Source: Ruegeria marisrubri (GTDB taxonomy: Bacteria; Pseudomonadota; Alphaproteobacteria; Rhodobacterales; Rhodobacteraceae). From it: a stretch of 64,000 bases of DNA. Every line of letters starts with the position of its first letter. Within the stretch, counting starts at the first letter, position 1. This document shows, in pieces, positions 1-13,080 of this stretch. Below the pieces are notes generated by a model, which saw only the letters and a list, made by a program, of their open reading frames with translations, had not been told where the DNA came from and searched no databases. The position numbers were made by a program, and so were the translations under genes. The stretch is taken from NCBI RefSeq assembly GCF_001507595.1, contig NZ_LQBQ01000023.1:301479-365478 (forward strand), given 5' to 3'.

Positions 1-4202
<4,202 letters not shown>

Positions 4203-4229
4203 CCGGGCCATTCTGCCAACCCTTCACGC

Positions 4230-4252
4230 CCCGCGCATCTCTGGTGTGCGGG
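4230..4252 (+). terminator. Possible terminator hairpin after gltB
   Basis: CCCGCGCA and TGTGCGGG can form an 8-bp stem (one G-U pair) around a 7-base loop, 28 bases after the gltB stop. The T-rich stretch that follows (ATCATTTTGATTTT) starts several bases later than in a textbook intrinsic terminator, so the call is tentative. Confidence 0.4.
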
Positions 4253-4374
4253 TCGTATCATTTTGATTTTAAATAATTCTTGATAAATTGATCACGTATT
4301 GCCAGACCGCATCAAGGCTTTGTCGAGGTTTTCCGGTGACAATCGAATGAAGTGGGGCAGGCAGAGGGCGCGGC

Positions 4375-5301
4375 GTGGCAACAACCTATAACGACCAGTT
4401 TTTCTTTCTTGATCCGGCAAACCCCCCGGCGGTCGGAACGGCCCTGACCTTTCAGCGTCTCGATCTGGTTGACCGGAACGACGACGGTGACATCGACCGC
4501 CGCAACGGGGACTCGGTCAACGGGTCGGATGTCACCCGATCTTGGCCGGGTGATACCGTCACGATCAACGTGCCCGGTGTCGGTGACATCACCTATACCG
4601 GCACGACCTTTTACCTGGCCGATGGCACACAGGTGTTCACCCCGACCGACGGGCAGGTCTTGCAGAACGGAACCTTCGTTTCCTCGAGCTGGGTAACCAG
4701 CCAGGGGCCCTTGCTGGTGGATACCGATCTTGGCCCGGCCTGTTTCACGCCCGGCACCATGATCCGAACGCCGGATGGCGAACGGCCGATCGAGGAAATC
4801 GCGGTCGGAGATCTCGTCGAAACTGCGGACCGCGGCCCGCAGCCGGTTTTGTGGATCGGCCGGGCGCGCGTCGAGGCGCAGGGAAAATTTGCCCCGATCC
4901 GTTTCGAGGCCGGGGTTTTCGGGTTGGACCGACCGCTTCTGGTGTCGCCGCAGCACCGGATGCTGATCGACGACTGGCGCGCGGAGTATTTTTTCGGTCT
5001 GGGCGAGGTTCTGGCTGCGGCCCATGCATTGGTCAACGGAACGACCGTCGCACGCATGGAAGGCGGCGAGGTGGAATACATCCACCTGATGTTCGCAAGG
5101 CACGAGATCATCTTTGCCAATGGGGCGAAGACGGAAAGCTATCTGCCGGGTCATGCCGTGTCGCGGGCAGATCGCGAAACCCAGGCCGAACTGATCAGCC
5201 TGTTCCCCGAATTGGCCCGCATGACCGGAAAATGGGAGGGCGCGAATCTTGCGGCCCGGCCGGTCCTGCGGCCGCGCGAGGTGCAGGCCTTCGCGAAATA
5301 G
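4375..5301 (+). CDS. Hint-domain (hedgehog/intein-like) protein
   Basis: A 308-residue protein with a short N-terminal module of unknown fold and then a Hint_2-type domain that starts at Cys123 (CFTPGTMIRTPDG). Further Hint-like motifs are VLWIGR, the SPQHRML histidine segment and the C-terminal EYIHLMFARHEIIFANG segment. Such proteins are common in Rhodobacteraceae. The domain is related to self-splicing and self-cleaving modules, and many members are thought to be secreted, but no biochemical role can be assigned from sequence. The start is GTG at 4375, with a purine-rich GCAGAGGG about ten bases upstream. No classical signal peptide is visible. It stands alone between gltB and mtgA. Confidence 0.85.
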   Translation: MATTYNDQFFFLDPANPPAVGTALTFQRLDLVDRNDDGDIDRRNGDSVNGSDVTRSWPGDTVTINVPGVGDITYTGTTFYLADGTQVFTPTDGQVLQNGTFVSSSWVTSQGPLLVDTDLGPACFTPGTMIRTPDGERPIEEIAVGDLVETADRGPQPVLWIGRARVEAQGKFAPIRFEAGVFGLDRPLLVSPQHRMLIDDWRAEYFFGLGEVLAAAHALVNGTTVARMEGGEVEYIHLMFARHEIIFANGAKTESYLPGHAVSRADRETQAELISLFPELARMTGKWEGANLAARPVLRPREVQAFAK

Positions 5302-5340
5302 GGCATTTCCCCTGTTTGCCGGGCCAAGTATAGCTGGGGC

Positions 5341-6081
5341 ATGGCAAAGAAAGCAGTTCGAAAAACAGGCTCGAAAACCAAGGCCAAGGCAAGAAAGTCC
5401 GAAGGCGTTCCGGTTCTGACCCGTATCAGCACATGGCTGTTGCGGGGAGGCGTGATCATGGCAGCGATCGTGGTGGCGTTGGTCCTGCTATTCTCGGTCG
5501 TGAATCCTCCGGTCACATATACGATCTGGTCCGAATGGCGGCGGCTGGGCCGTGTCGAACGCGACTGGGTTCCGATGGACCAGATCGCCCCGGTCATGGC
5601 GCGATCGGTGGTTGCGGCCGAGGATGCGAATTTCTGCCTGCACTGGGGGTTCGACGTGAACGCGATCCGCGCGGCTCTGGATGAGGGCGGAAACCGCGGT
5701 GCGTCCACGATCTCGCAGCAGACGGTGAAGAACGTGTTTCTGTGGCAGGGTCGCAGTTGGTTCCGCAAGGCCTTGGAAACGTCGATCACGCCTTTGGTCG
5801 AGCTGTTCTGGACCAAAAGGCGCATTCTAGAGGTCTATCTGAACGTCGCCGAGATGGGTGAGGGCGTGTTCGGCGTCGAAGCCGCGGCGCGGAAATACTA
5901 CGGTGTCAGCGCCGATGCCCTGACGCCGACCCAGGCGGCGCGCCTTGCGGCCATTCTGCCGGCGCCACGCCAGCGATCGGTCGTCGATCCGTCCGTGGGA
6001 ACGCGCCGAAGGGCGGCCGCGATCCGTGATGGTGCGGCCACCATCCGCGCAGACGGGCGCGACGATTGTTTCGAGGATTGA
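5341..6081 (+). CDS. mtgA: Monofunctional biosynthetic peptidoglycan transglycosylase
   Basis: Polymerises lipid II into glycan strands at the periplasmic face of the inner membrane. The 246-residue protein has a basic N-terminus, one membrane anchor at about residues 37-59, and a GT51 glycosyltransferase domain. Diagnostic motifs are AAEDANF with the probable catalytic Glu94, the HWGFD segment, and GASTISQQTVKNVFLW. There is no transpeptidase domain, and the length fits MtgA rather than a class A PBP. It follows the Hint gene by 39 bases but nothing shows that they are functionally linked. Confidence 0.93.
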   Translation: MAKKAVRKTGSKTKAKARKSEGVPVLTRISTWLLRGGVIMAAIVVALVLLFSVVNPPVTYTIWSEWRRLGRVERDWVPMDQIAPVMARSVVAAEDANFCLHWGFDVNAIRAALDEGGNRGASTISQQTVKNVFLWQGRSWFRKALETSITPLVELFWTKRRILEVYLNVAEMGEGVFGVEAAARKYYGVSADALTPTQAARLAAILPAPRQRSVVDPSVGTRRRAAAIRDGAATIRADGRDDCFED

Positions 6082-6139
6082 AACCGGTCGCAGAGCAGGG
6101 CTATTGCTGTAGGGCATTCACTGGTTCGATTGGAAGTCC

Positions 6140-6805
6140 ATGGCGCGTCTGTTTCACGTTTCCCTCTCTCCGTTTTGCCGCAAGGTCCGTCTGTCGCTGG
6201 CGGAAAAGAAGATCGAAGTCGAACTCGTCGAGGAAAGGTACTGGGAGCGCGACCCGGATTTCCTGCGCCGCAACCCGGCCGGCAAGGTGCCGGTTCTCCG
6301 CCTCGATGGACATACGATGTCGGAAAGCACTGCCATCTGCGAATATATCGAGGAAACGCGGCCCGAACCGGCACTGATGCCCGCCAAGCCCGAGGCCCGG
6401 CTGGAGGTGCGGCGGCTGGTCGGCTGGTTTGACGACAAGTTCCACAAGGAGGTGACCTCGAAGCTGCTCTATGAGCGGGTCAACAAGAAGATGACCGGGC
6501 AGGGTTATCCGGACAGCAAGAACGTCAAGGAAGGCGCGCGGGCGATCAAGTATCACCTGGACTACATGGCCTGGCTGCTGGACCACCGGCGTTGGCTGGC
6601 GGGAGACCAGATGACCTTGGCCGATTTTGCCGCGGCTGCACATCTGTCGGCGCTGGACTACATCTCGGACGTGGATTGGAACCGCAGCCAGGTGGTCAAG
6701 GACTGGTATGCCAAGATCAAGTCGCGCCCGGCTTTTCGCTCGATTCTGGCCGATCAGGTTCCAGGCTTCCGCCCGCCGCCACATTACGCCGATCTGGATT
6801 TTTGA
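6140..6805 (+). CDS. fzlA: GST-fold protein, probable FtsZ-binding FzlA
   Basis: A 221-residue protein of the glutathione S-transferase fold: thioredoxin-like N-terminus with SPFCRKVRL in the active-site position, NPAGKVPVL (cis-Pro loop) and an ESTAICEYIEE helix, then an all-helical C-terminal domain. Length, the SPFCRKVR start and the HYADLDF tail resemble FzlA, a GST-like alphaproteobacterial protein that binds FtsZ filaments and controls cell constriction in Caulobacter. The GST fold is secure. The FzlA identity rests on remembered family resemblance and synteny with queG, so an ordinary GST remains possible. It is followed by a repeat element before queG. Confidence 0.75.
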   Translation: MARLFHVSLSPFCRKVRLSLAEKKIEVELVEERYWERDPDFLRRNPAGKVPVLRLDGHTMSESTAICEYIEETRPEPALMPAKPEARLEVRRLVGWFDDKFHKEVTSKLLYERVNKKMTGQGYPDSKNVKEGARAIKYHLDYMAWLLDHRRWLAGDQMTLADFAAAAHLSALDYISDVDWNRSQVVKDWYAKIKSRPAFRSILADQVPGFRPPPHYADLDF

Positions 6806-6815
6806 TAAGGTGGGC

Positions 6816-6886
6816 GAGGGGGCTGTCTGCCCCCTCTTGGCCCGTTGGGCCAATTCACCCCCGAGGATATTTTGGGCCAGATGAAG
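6816..6886 (+). repeat. Hairpin + GATATTT/GATGAAG intergenic repeat, copy 1
   Basis: Two adjacent perfect hairpins (GAGGGGGC/GCCCCCTC at 6816-6836 and TTGGCCC/GGGCCAA at 6837-6853) are followed by CCCCGAGGATATTTT and GGGCCAGATGAAG. The same layout occurs at 32737-32792 (minus strand) and 38561-38622. The first hairpin may also terminate the upstream gene. The final ATGAAG provides an upstream in-frame start for queG that I consider accidental. Confidence 0.7.
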
Positions 6887-6892
6887 AGCGAA

Positions 6893-7918
6893 ATGGGTTT
6901 GAAGGAAAGGCTGGTGGCACAGGCCCTGGCCGAGGGGTTCGTGGCCTGTCGGATCTGTCGCCCTTGGGATGTGCCGCAGGTGCCGGAGCGGTTGGAGGCT
7001 TTTCTGGCGGCGGGCTATCACGGGCAGATGGGCTGGATGGCCGAGCGGACACACTGGCGCAGCGATCCGGCGGCGCTATGGCCCGAGGCGCGATCGGTCA
7101 TCATGCTGGCCGAAAGCTATGCGCCTGAACATGATCCAACCGAGATTCTGAACCATCCCGACCGCGGGGCCATTTCCGTTTATGCGCAGAACAAGGATTA
7201 CCATGACCTCGTCAAGAAGCGGCTCAAGCGGCTGGCGCGGTGGCTGATCGCCGAGGCCGGGGGAGAGGTGAAGGTCTTTGTCGATACGGCTCCGGTGCCG
7301 GAAAAGGCGTTGGGCCATGCGGCGGGGTTGGGCTGGCAGGGCAAGCACACCAATCTGGTGAGCCGGGACTGGGGAAATTGGGCCTTTTTAGGGTCTGTTT
7401 TTACCACGCTCGACCTGCCTGCGGACGCACCGGAAGTGGACCATTGCGGGTCTTGCCGGTCCTGTCTCGACAGTTGCCCGACGGAGGCTTTTCCAGCCCC
7501 TTATCAGCTGGATGCACGGCGCTGCATTTCCTATCTGACGATCGAGCACAAGGGGCCGGTGGCAGAGGATTTGCGCGCGAAGCTGGGCAACCGCATCTAT
7601 GGCTGCGACGACTGTCTGGCGGCCTGTCCCTGGAACAAGTTCGCGGTGGCGGCCAGCGACATGCGCTATGCGGCGCGTGAAGAGCTGAAGGCGCCGAAAC
7701 TGGCCGAACTGGCAGCGTTGGACGATGCGGCGTTCCGGGCGGTGTTTTCAGGCTCGCCCATCAAGCGGATCGGTCGGAACCGTTTCGTACGTAACGTGCT
7801 GTACGCCATCGGCAATTCGGGATTGCCTGAGTTGCTGCCCGCGGCCCGGGCCCTTGTGGATGATCCCGACCCTGCCGTTGCGGATGCGGCGCGCTGGGCG
7901 GTGAAACGATTGTCCTGA
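6893..7918 (+). CDS. queG: Epoxyqueuosine reductase
   Basis: Catalyses the last step of queuosine synthesis, reducing epoxyqueuosine to queuosine in tRNA, with cobalamin and two 4Fe-4S clusters. The 341-residue protein carries the two cluster motifs [12 protein letters not shown] and [10 protein letters not shown], the conserved [21 protein letters not shown] core, and a C-terminal HEAT-like helix pair. I place the start at ATG 6893 (MGLKERL), which matches the usual family N-terminus. ATG 6881 is possible but falls inside the repeat element. It sits 13 kb from queCDEF, so the Q genes are in two places. Cobalamin dependence fits with cobO in this window. Confidence 0.93.
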   Translation: MGLKERLVAQALAEGFVACRICRPWDVPQVPERLEAFLAAGYHGQMGWMAERTHWRSDPAALWPEARSVIMLAESYAPEHDPTEILNHPDRGAISVYAQNKDYHDLVKKRLKRLARWLIAEAGGEVKVFVDTAPVPEKALGHAAGLGWQGKHTNLVSRDWGNWAFLGSVFTTLDLPADAPEVDHCGSCRSCLDSCPTEAFPAPYQLDARRCISYLTIEHKGPVAEDLRAKLGNRIYGCDDCLAACPWNKFAVAASDMRYAAREELKAPKLAELAALDDAAFRAVFSGSPIKRIGRNRFVRNVLYAIGNSGLPELLPAARALVDDPDPAVADAARWAVKRLS

Positions 7919-7989
7919 ATGCCGCAAACAGGCTGGACGTGCCGCGCCAAGTCGCTAAACCCTGCGCGAGCGAACAGATGGAGGGCCCG

Positions 7990-9993
7990 ATGGCGCTGGC
8001 TTTGGGTGTGGATACGGGTGGAACCTATACGGATGCGGTTCTGGTTCGGGACGAGAAAGAGGTCGTCGCTTCGGCCAAATCCCTTACCACCCGGTCGGAC
8101 CTGGCGATCGGTGTGGGCAAGGCCATTTCGGCTGTTCTGGACAAGACCGGCGTCGCACCCGCCGAGATCTCCATGGCGTCGCTGTCAACCACCCTGGCGA
8201 CCAACGCGCTGGTCGAGGGACAGGGGGGCCGGGTCGCGCTGATCTATGTGGGATTCCGGGAAGGCGATCTGGAAAAGCATGGTTTGAAGGAGGCGCTCAA
8301 GGGCGATCCGGTTCTGGTTTTGCGTGGTGGTCACAGCCATGCGGGGAACGAGGTCGAGCCGCTGGATACGGATACCCTGCTGGAGTTTTTGGACACTAAC
8401 AAAGGGATTTCTGGCTTTGCCGTTGCAGCCCAGTTTGCGACCCGCAACCCGGCGCATGAGCTTGAGGTGGCGCGGATCGTCAGCGAGCGAACCGGGGCGC
8501 CGGTGACCTGCTCGCACCACCTGTCGGCCAGGCTGAACGGGCCGAAGCGGGCGGTGACGGCGGTGCTGAACGCGCGGCTGATCGGGATGATCGACCGCCT
8601 GATCGGCCGGGCGCAGGACAGGTTGCGCGATCTGGGCATTGACGCGCCGATGATGGTGGTGCGGGGTGATGGCGCGCTGATGAGCGCCGAGCAGGCGCGG
8701 GAGCGGCCGATCGAAACCATCCTCAGTGGTCCGGCGGCCTCGATCGTCGGGGCGCGCTGGCTGACGGGGGTCGAGAACGCATTGGTGTCGGATATCGGCG
8801 GCACGACCACCGACGTCGCCCTGATCCGCGACGGAAAGCCGGCCATTGATCCGGCTGGGGCCCGCGTGGGTCGGTTTCGCACCATGGTCGAAGCGGTCGC
8901 CATGCGCACGCATGGTCTGGGCGGCGACAGCCAGGTGCATGTCGTGACCGAGGGGCTTGGTGGCGGCGTGTTTCTTGGGCCTCGCCGGGTGCTCCCGGTG
9001 TCCCTGATTGCAGCGGAGGCCGGAGAAGTTGTTCACGCGGCGCTGGATGAACAGTTGCGTGCGACGACCGTCGGCGAGCATGATGTTCGGTTTGCCCGGG
9101 TGGTGCCGGGGGTTCCGACCGAAGGCGTCGGCCCGCGTGAGCGCGTGCTGTTGGACCGTCTTGGCGAGCGGGTCATGTCGCTGGGTGAGCTGTTGCGGAC
9201 CCGGATGGAGAATGGTGCGCTGACGCGGCTGGTGGATCGGGGCATCGTGCAGGTTTCCGGCGTGACGCCTTCGGATGCCAGCCATGTTCTCGGGCGGCTT
9301 GACAGTTGGGATGCAGAGGCCGCGCGAAAGGGGCTGGAACTGTTCGCCCGCAAGCGCGTCGGATCGGGTGATCGGCTGGCACAGAATGCCGAAGAACTGG
9401 CGCAGAAGATCATCGATCAACTGACCGAACAGACAGCTTTGACCTTGTTAGAGACTGCTTTTGCCGAAGAGACCGAGGATTTCGGCCTGCCGCCAGAGGA
9501 GTTGGCGCGGCATGTGCTCACCCGGCGCGGGTTGGCCCGGCATCGTGGATTGCTGGCGCTTGACGCCGCGCTCAACCTGGATGTCGTGGGGCTGGGGGCC
9601 TCGGCGCCGACCTATTACCCGGCGGTCGGTGAGCGCCTGCATTGTCGAATGATCCTGCCAGAACATGCCGGTGTCGCGAACGCGGTCGGGGCCGTGGTGG
9701 GGCGCGTCACCTTCCGCCGGAGCGGGTCGGTAACCAGCCCTTCCGAGGACCGTTTCCGTGTGCATCTGGAGGATGGCCCGCAGGATTTCCCGGACGCCGA
9801 CGAGGCGCTGGCGCTGTTGGAGGAAATCCTGCGCGCCGAAGCGGAAGGCGCGGCGCGGGCCGCCGGGGCCGAGAACATCCGGGTTCTGGTCGAGCGCGAC
9901 ATTCGCACCGCCCAGGTCGAGGGGCGCGACGTCTTTGTCGAGGGAACGCTGACGGTCGAGGCAAGCGGCCGCCCCAGGGTTGCCTCGGAATAG
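7990..9993 (+). CDS. Hydantoinase/oxoprolinase family protein (HyuA-type)
   Basis: A 667-residue protein of the HyuA/5-oxoprolinase ATPase family. Actin-like ATPase motifs are GVDTGGTYTDAVLV at the N-terminus and SDIGGTTTDVALI in the middle. Characterised relatives hydrolyse cyclic amides such as hydantoins, 5-oxoproline or N-methylhydantoin at the cost of ATP, normally together with a HyuB subunit. No hyuB is next to this gene, so the substrate is unknown. I chose ATG 7990 because GGAGGG at 7980-7985 is well spaced from it; ATG 7978 and an upstream GTG at 7939 are less likely. It ends 9 bases from the convergent msrA. Confidence 0.85.
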   Translation: MALALGVDTGGTYTDAVLVRDEKEVVASAKSLTTRSDLAIGVGKAISAVLDKTGVAPAEISMASLSTTLATNALVEGQGGRVALIYVGFREGDLEKHGLKEALKGDPVLVLRGGHSHAGNEVEPLDTDTLLEFLDTNKGISGFAVAAQFATRNPAHELEVARIVSERTGAPVTCSHHLSARLNGPKRAVTAVLNARLIGMIDRLIGRAQDRLRDLGIDAPMMVVRGDGALMSAEQARERPIETILSGPAASIVGARWLTGVENALVSDIGGTTTDVALIRDGKPAIDPAGARVGRFRTMVEAVAMRTHGLGGDSQVHVVTEGLGGGVFLGPRRVLPVSLIAAEAGEVVHAALDEQLRATTVGEHDVRFARVVPGVPTEGVGPRERVLLDRLGERVMSLGELLRTRMENGALTRLVDRGIVQVSGVTPSDASHVLGRLDSWDAEAARKGLELFARKRVGSGDRLAQNAEELAQKIIDQLTEQTALTLLETAFAEETEDFGLPPEELARHVLTRRGLARHRGLLALDAALNLDVVGLGASAPTYYPAVGERLHCRMILPEHAGVANAVGAVVGRVTFRRSGSVTSPSEDRFRVHLEDGPQDFPDADEALALLEEILRAEAEGAARAAGAENIRVLVERDIRTAQVEGRDVFVEGTLTVEASGRPRVASE

Positions 9994-10002
9994 GCGGCGG
10001 GG

Positions 10003-10515
10003 CTATTCGGCGGCGTCCGAGCGTTTCGGCAGCACCCAGTCCGGGCGCGGGAAATGGCAGGTGTAACCGTTGGGTATCCGCTCCAGGTAATCCTGATGCT
10101 CGGGCTCGGCCTCCCAGAAATCGCCGACGGGTTCGACCTCGGTCACGACCTTGCCCGGCCACAGCCCGCTGGCGTCCACATCGGCGATCGTGTCCAGCGC
10201 CACCTGTTTCTGCTCGTCGTCCACATAGTAGATGGCCGAGCGATAGCTCATGCCGATGTCATTTCCCTGTCGGTTCAGGGTCGTCGGGTCGTGGATCTGG
10301 AAAAAGAACTCCAGCAGCTCGCGATAGCTGATCTTTTCCGGGTCGAACCAGATCTCGATCCCTTCGGCATGGGTGCCGTGGTTGCGATAGGTGGCGTTCG
10401 GAACGTCTCCGCCGGTATAGCCGACGCGGGTCCGGTTGACGCCGGGCAGCTTGCGGATCAGGTCCTGCATCCCCCAGAAACAGCCTCCGGCGAGAACGGC
10501 GCGGTGTTCGGTCAT
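10003..10515 (-). CDS. msrA: Peptide-methionine (S)-S-oxide reductase
   Basis: Repairs the S-epimer of methionine sulfoxide in proteins with thioredoxin as reductant. The 170-residue protein has the catalytic GGCFWG motif a few residues from the N-terminus, followed by the family blocks [18 protein letters not shown] and [16 protein letters not shown]. There is no fused MsrB domain and no visible signal peptide, so it is cytoplasmic. The start overlaps the stop of msrB by 4 bases (ATGA), so the two are translationally coupled and together reduce both epimers. The open frame extends further upstream inside msrB, but that extension has no family resemblance. Confidence 0.95.
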   Translation of the reverse strand: MTEHRAVLAGGCFWGMQDLIRKLPGVNRTRVGYTGGDVPNATYRNHGTHAEGIEIWFDPEKISYRELLEFFFQIHDPTTLNRQGNDIGMSYRSAIYYVDDEQKQVALDTIADVDASGLWPGKVVTEVEPVGDFWEAEPEHQDYLERIPNGYTCHFPRPDWVLPKRSDAAE

Positions 10516-10961
10516 GCGAAATCCTCCACTTGGTCGAGATAGTCCCCGTAGCCTTCCGCCTCCATGTCGTCGCGATGGACAAAGCGCAGGGCGGCCGAAT
10601 TGATGCAGTAGCGCATGCCGCCGCGATCCCGTGGCCCGTCTGGAAAAACGTGGCCCAGATGGCTGTCGCCGTGTTTCGAGCGGACCTCGGTGCGGATCAT
10701 GCCCAGGCTGCGATCTTCGAACTCCTGCACGTTGGCGGGCTCGATCGGCTTGGTGAAGCTGGGCCAGCCGCACCCGGATTCATACTTGTCCGACGAGGCG
10801 AACAGCGGCTCGCCCGACACGATGTCCACATAGATGCCGGGCTGATTGTTGTGCAGCAGTTTGCCCGTGCCGGGGCGTTCCGTGCCGTTTTCCTGCGTCA
10901 CATGGTATTCTTCGGGCGAGAGGGCGGCGATGGCCTCGGGGCTTTTGGTATAGCGGGTCAT
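10512..10961 (-). CDS. msrB: Peptide-methionine (R)-S-oxide reductase
   Basis: Reduces the R-epimer of methionine sulfoxide. The 149-residue protein contains the MsrB blocks [28 protein letters not shown] and the catalytic [11 protein letters not shown]. The two CxxC zinc motifs found in many MsrB proteins are absent, so this is a zinc-free form. GGAGGAGCC directly precedes the ATG. It is the first gene of the msrB-msrA operon, divergent from the glutathione peroxidase gene, which together makes this an oxidative-damage locus. Confidence 0.95.
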   Translation of the reverse strand: MTRYTKSPEAIAALSPEEYHVTQENGTERPGTGKLLHNNQPGIYVDIVSGEPLFASSDKYESGCGWPSFTKPIEPANVQEFEDRSLGMIRTEVRSKHGDSHLGHVFPDGPRDRGGMRYCINSAALRFVHRDDMEAEGYGDYLDQVEDFA

Positions 10962-11107
10962 GGCTCCTCCGGCGCGTTTGGTTCTTGACGGGATAATTGG
11001 GTCTCACCGCGGCAAAAGCAACGCCCTGTTTCACACTGCTCGCGCGATCGTGCGGGTGATCTGGTACGGTGCTTTGAGCGTATCATTTGCAAACAGGAGG
11101 TCACGCG

Positions 11108-11629
11108 ATGTTCAGAATGCTGGTTCTATCCGCCTTGTTGCTGATCGGACGAATGGTGCAGGCCGCGCCTGTGTCCGGAGAGTTTCCTTCGATCGACGGG
11201 GGCACACTGTCGCTGGAGGATTGGCGCGGCCAGCCTGTTCTGGTGGTCAACACGGCCTCGCAATGCGGTTTTACCGGGCAATATGCGGGCTTGCAGAGGT
11301 TGCAGGACACCTATGGACCCAAAGGGCTGGTGGTGCTGGCGGTCCCGTCGGATTCCTTCAACCAAGAGCTGGCGACGGCCGGCGAGGTCAAGGATTTCTG
11401 CGAACTGAACTATGACCTTACCCTGCCGATGACCGACATAACCCCGGTGATCGGCCCGCAGGCACATCCTTTCTACAAGGCGGTTGCGGCGGAAACCGGA
11501 TTCGTGCCGGGCTGGAATTTCAACAAGATTCTGCTCAGCCCGGAAGGCGAAGTCGTGGCGACCTTTGGTTCGACGACCCGGCCCGAGTCGCGCAAGCTGC
11601 GCCGTCAGGTCGAGGCCATGCTGCCCTGA
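11108..11629 (+). CDS. Glutathione peroxidase family protein, exported
   Basis: A 173-residue thiol peroxidase of the GPx family. The peroxidatic residue is cysteine, not selenocysteine, in NTASQCGFTGQY; the FNKILLSPEG block contains the usual Asn/Phe region and WNF is present. The N-terminus (to about residue 22, ending VQA/AP) is a signal peptide, so the enzyme probably acts in the periplasm on lipid or hydrogen peroxides; thioredoxin-like reductants are common for Cys forms. The start is ATG 11108 with AGGAGG at 11095-11100. The 3' end overlaps the convergent transporter gene by 25 bases. Confidence 0.9.
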   Translation: MFRMLVLSALLLIGRMVQAAPVSGEFPSIDGGTLSLEDWRGQPVLVVNTASQCGFTGQYAGLQRLQDTYGPKGLVVLAVPSDSFNQELATAGEVKDFCELNYDLTLPMTDITPVIGPQAHPFYKAVAAETGFVPGWNFNKILLSPEGEVVATFGSTTRPESRKLRRQVEAMLP

Positions 11630-12492
11630 GCCGGCTGGCGCGACAGCTGCACGGCTAGGATGCCCAATGTCGTGATCGCCACGCCCATCGCATCGAGCAG
11701 CCCCAACTTCTCCCCCAGCAAGGCCGCGGCGATGGCGACGCCGAACACCGGATTGAGAAAGTGGAACGTGGCGGCGCGGATCGCGCCGATGCGGTTGAGC
11801 AGCAGAAACCATACCAGCGTCGCCGTCAGACCGGGCACCAGCGTGGTGTAGGTAAATGCCAGCGCAAGCGAGACCGTGGGATTGATGCGGATCGTTTCGA
11901 AAATGGGTGCTGCCAAGAACAGAACTGCCGACCCGACGAACATCTGCAACCCGACCACCATCATGAAATTGCCACCCGACGTGGCCCCGCGCACGGCCAG
12001 GGTTGCAAAGGTCAGGGCCAGGGCAGCGACACCGCACAGGAATACGCCGAACAGATCGACGCCGGCGTTGATCCGTGCCCCCATGATCAGTGCGACCCCC
12101 GCAAACCCGGCCAGAAGGCCTATGATGCCCAGTGTCCGAAGTTTTTCACCATAGAGAATCCAGCTTGCCAAGGCGACGAGCAGAGGCATGGTCGAGGCGA
12201 TGATGGCGGCCAATGAGGCCTCTACCGTTTGCATGGCATAGAAGTTGAGGCCCAGATAAAGCGCGTTCTGGCAGATGCCGAACAGGATCGTGGCGCGCCA
12301 TTGCGGCCGGGTCAGGCGCCAGCTCTGTCCCATTGCCCGCGCAATCATCACGCCTAGGGCGCCCGAAATCAGAAACCGCAGGGCAAGGGAAAACAGCGGA
12401 GACGCGTCGGCCACGATGATCCGGGCCGAGGTGAAGGCGGACGACCACATGAATGCAAAGGCCAGTCCCATGGCCATGGCGCGCGGATCCAT
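11605..12492 (-). CDS. DMT superfamily (EamA) permease
   Basis: A 295-residue inner-membrane protein with two EamA repeats and about ten hydrophobic helices. The first repeat ends around the AAIIASTMPLLVALASW segment and the second carries FLNPVFGVAIAAALLGEKLG, which is typical of the family. Members export amino acids, purines or other small metabolites, but the substrate cannot be read from sequence. It is convergent with the peroxidase gene and has no clear operon partner. Confidence 0.88.
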   Translation of the reverse strand: MDPRAMAMGLAFAFMWSSAFTSARIIVADASPLFSLALRFLISGALGVMIARAMGQSWRLTRPQWRATILFGICQNALYLGLNFYAMQTVEASLAAIIASTMPLLVALASWILYGEKLRTLGIIGLLAGFAGVALIMGARINAGVDLFGVFLCGVAALALTFATLAVRGATSGGNFMMVVGLQMFVGSAVLFLAAPIFETIRINPTVSLALAFTYTTLVPGLTATLVWFLLLNRIGAIRAATFHFLNPVFGVAIAAALLGEKLGLLDAMGVAITTLGILAVQLSRQPAQGSMAST

Positions 12493-12603
12493 GATGCCCC
12501 CCTTCCCGAAACGGGGCGACTGTTTCGCATAGCCATCGGGATTGCAAGCCCCCGAACCGCGGCGCAGGGAAAGGATCGCTCCGGTCTTGCGGGAATCCAG
12601 GCC

Positions 12604-12634
12604 AAAGAAAAAGGGCCGCGCGATGGCGACCCTT
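12604..12634 (-). terminator. Intrinsic terminator of the HU gene
   Basis: On the minus strand AAGGGTCGC and GCGGCCCTT form a 9-bp stem (one G-U) with a 6-base loop, followed by a T-rich run. It lies about 30 bases after the HU stop codon. Confidence 0.75.
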
Positions 12635-12662
12635 GATCGATCCGGATCGGTGCGTGACCCGA

Positions 12663-12950
12663 TCAGCCGTTCACGCTGTCCTTCAGCGCCTTGGCGATGG
12701 TCATCTTGACCACCTTGTCGGCTTCCTTGGTGAAGGTCTCACCGGTGGCCGGGTTGCGCACCTGACGCTCGGGGCGCTCACGGCAGTAGATCTTGCCGAC
12801 GCCCGGCAGGGTGACTGCACCGCCGGCCGAAACTTCGCGGGTGATCAGGCCGGTGATGGCCTCCAGCGCGGCGTTTGCGGATTTCTTGTCGGTTCCCATT
12901 TCCTCAGCGAGAGCAGCAACCAGCTGAGTCTTGGTCATAGGCTTTGCCAT
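12663..12950 (-). CDS. HU/IHF-family DNA-binding protein
   Basis: A 95-residue nucleoid protein. It begins MAKPMTKTQLV, has the helical dimer region, and the DNA-intercalating arm with RNPATGETF. It bends DNA non-specifically and compacts the nucleoid. The sequence is nearer to HU than to IHF, although GKIYCRERPERQVRNP is a slightly divergent arm base. It is monocistronic, with GGAG in front of the ATG and an intrinsic terminator behind it. Confidence 0.93.
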   Translation of the reverse strand: MAKPMTKTQLVAALAEEMGTDKKSANAALEAITGLITREVSAGGAVTLPGVGKIYCRERPERQVRNPATGETFTKEADKVVKMTIAKALKDSVNG

Positions 12951-13080
12951 TTCTTGGTCTCCTTACAGTGCCCGATCCATAGGGCCTCACCGCGTAACTG
13001 TAACGGGATATTGTGGGCGAACACAACGAATAGTAGCGGTGGAACCCCTAAAAATATGGGGATTTCGTTGCTTTTTTACG

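Noticed and set aside
10516..10773. Upstream extension of the msrA frame
   Set aside because: It lies within msrB in another frame; MsrA begins at [15 protein letters not shown] with a 4-base overlap.
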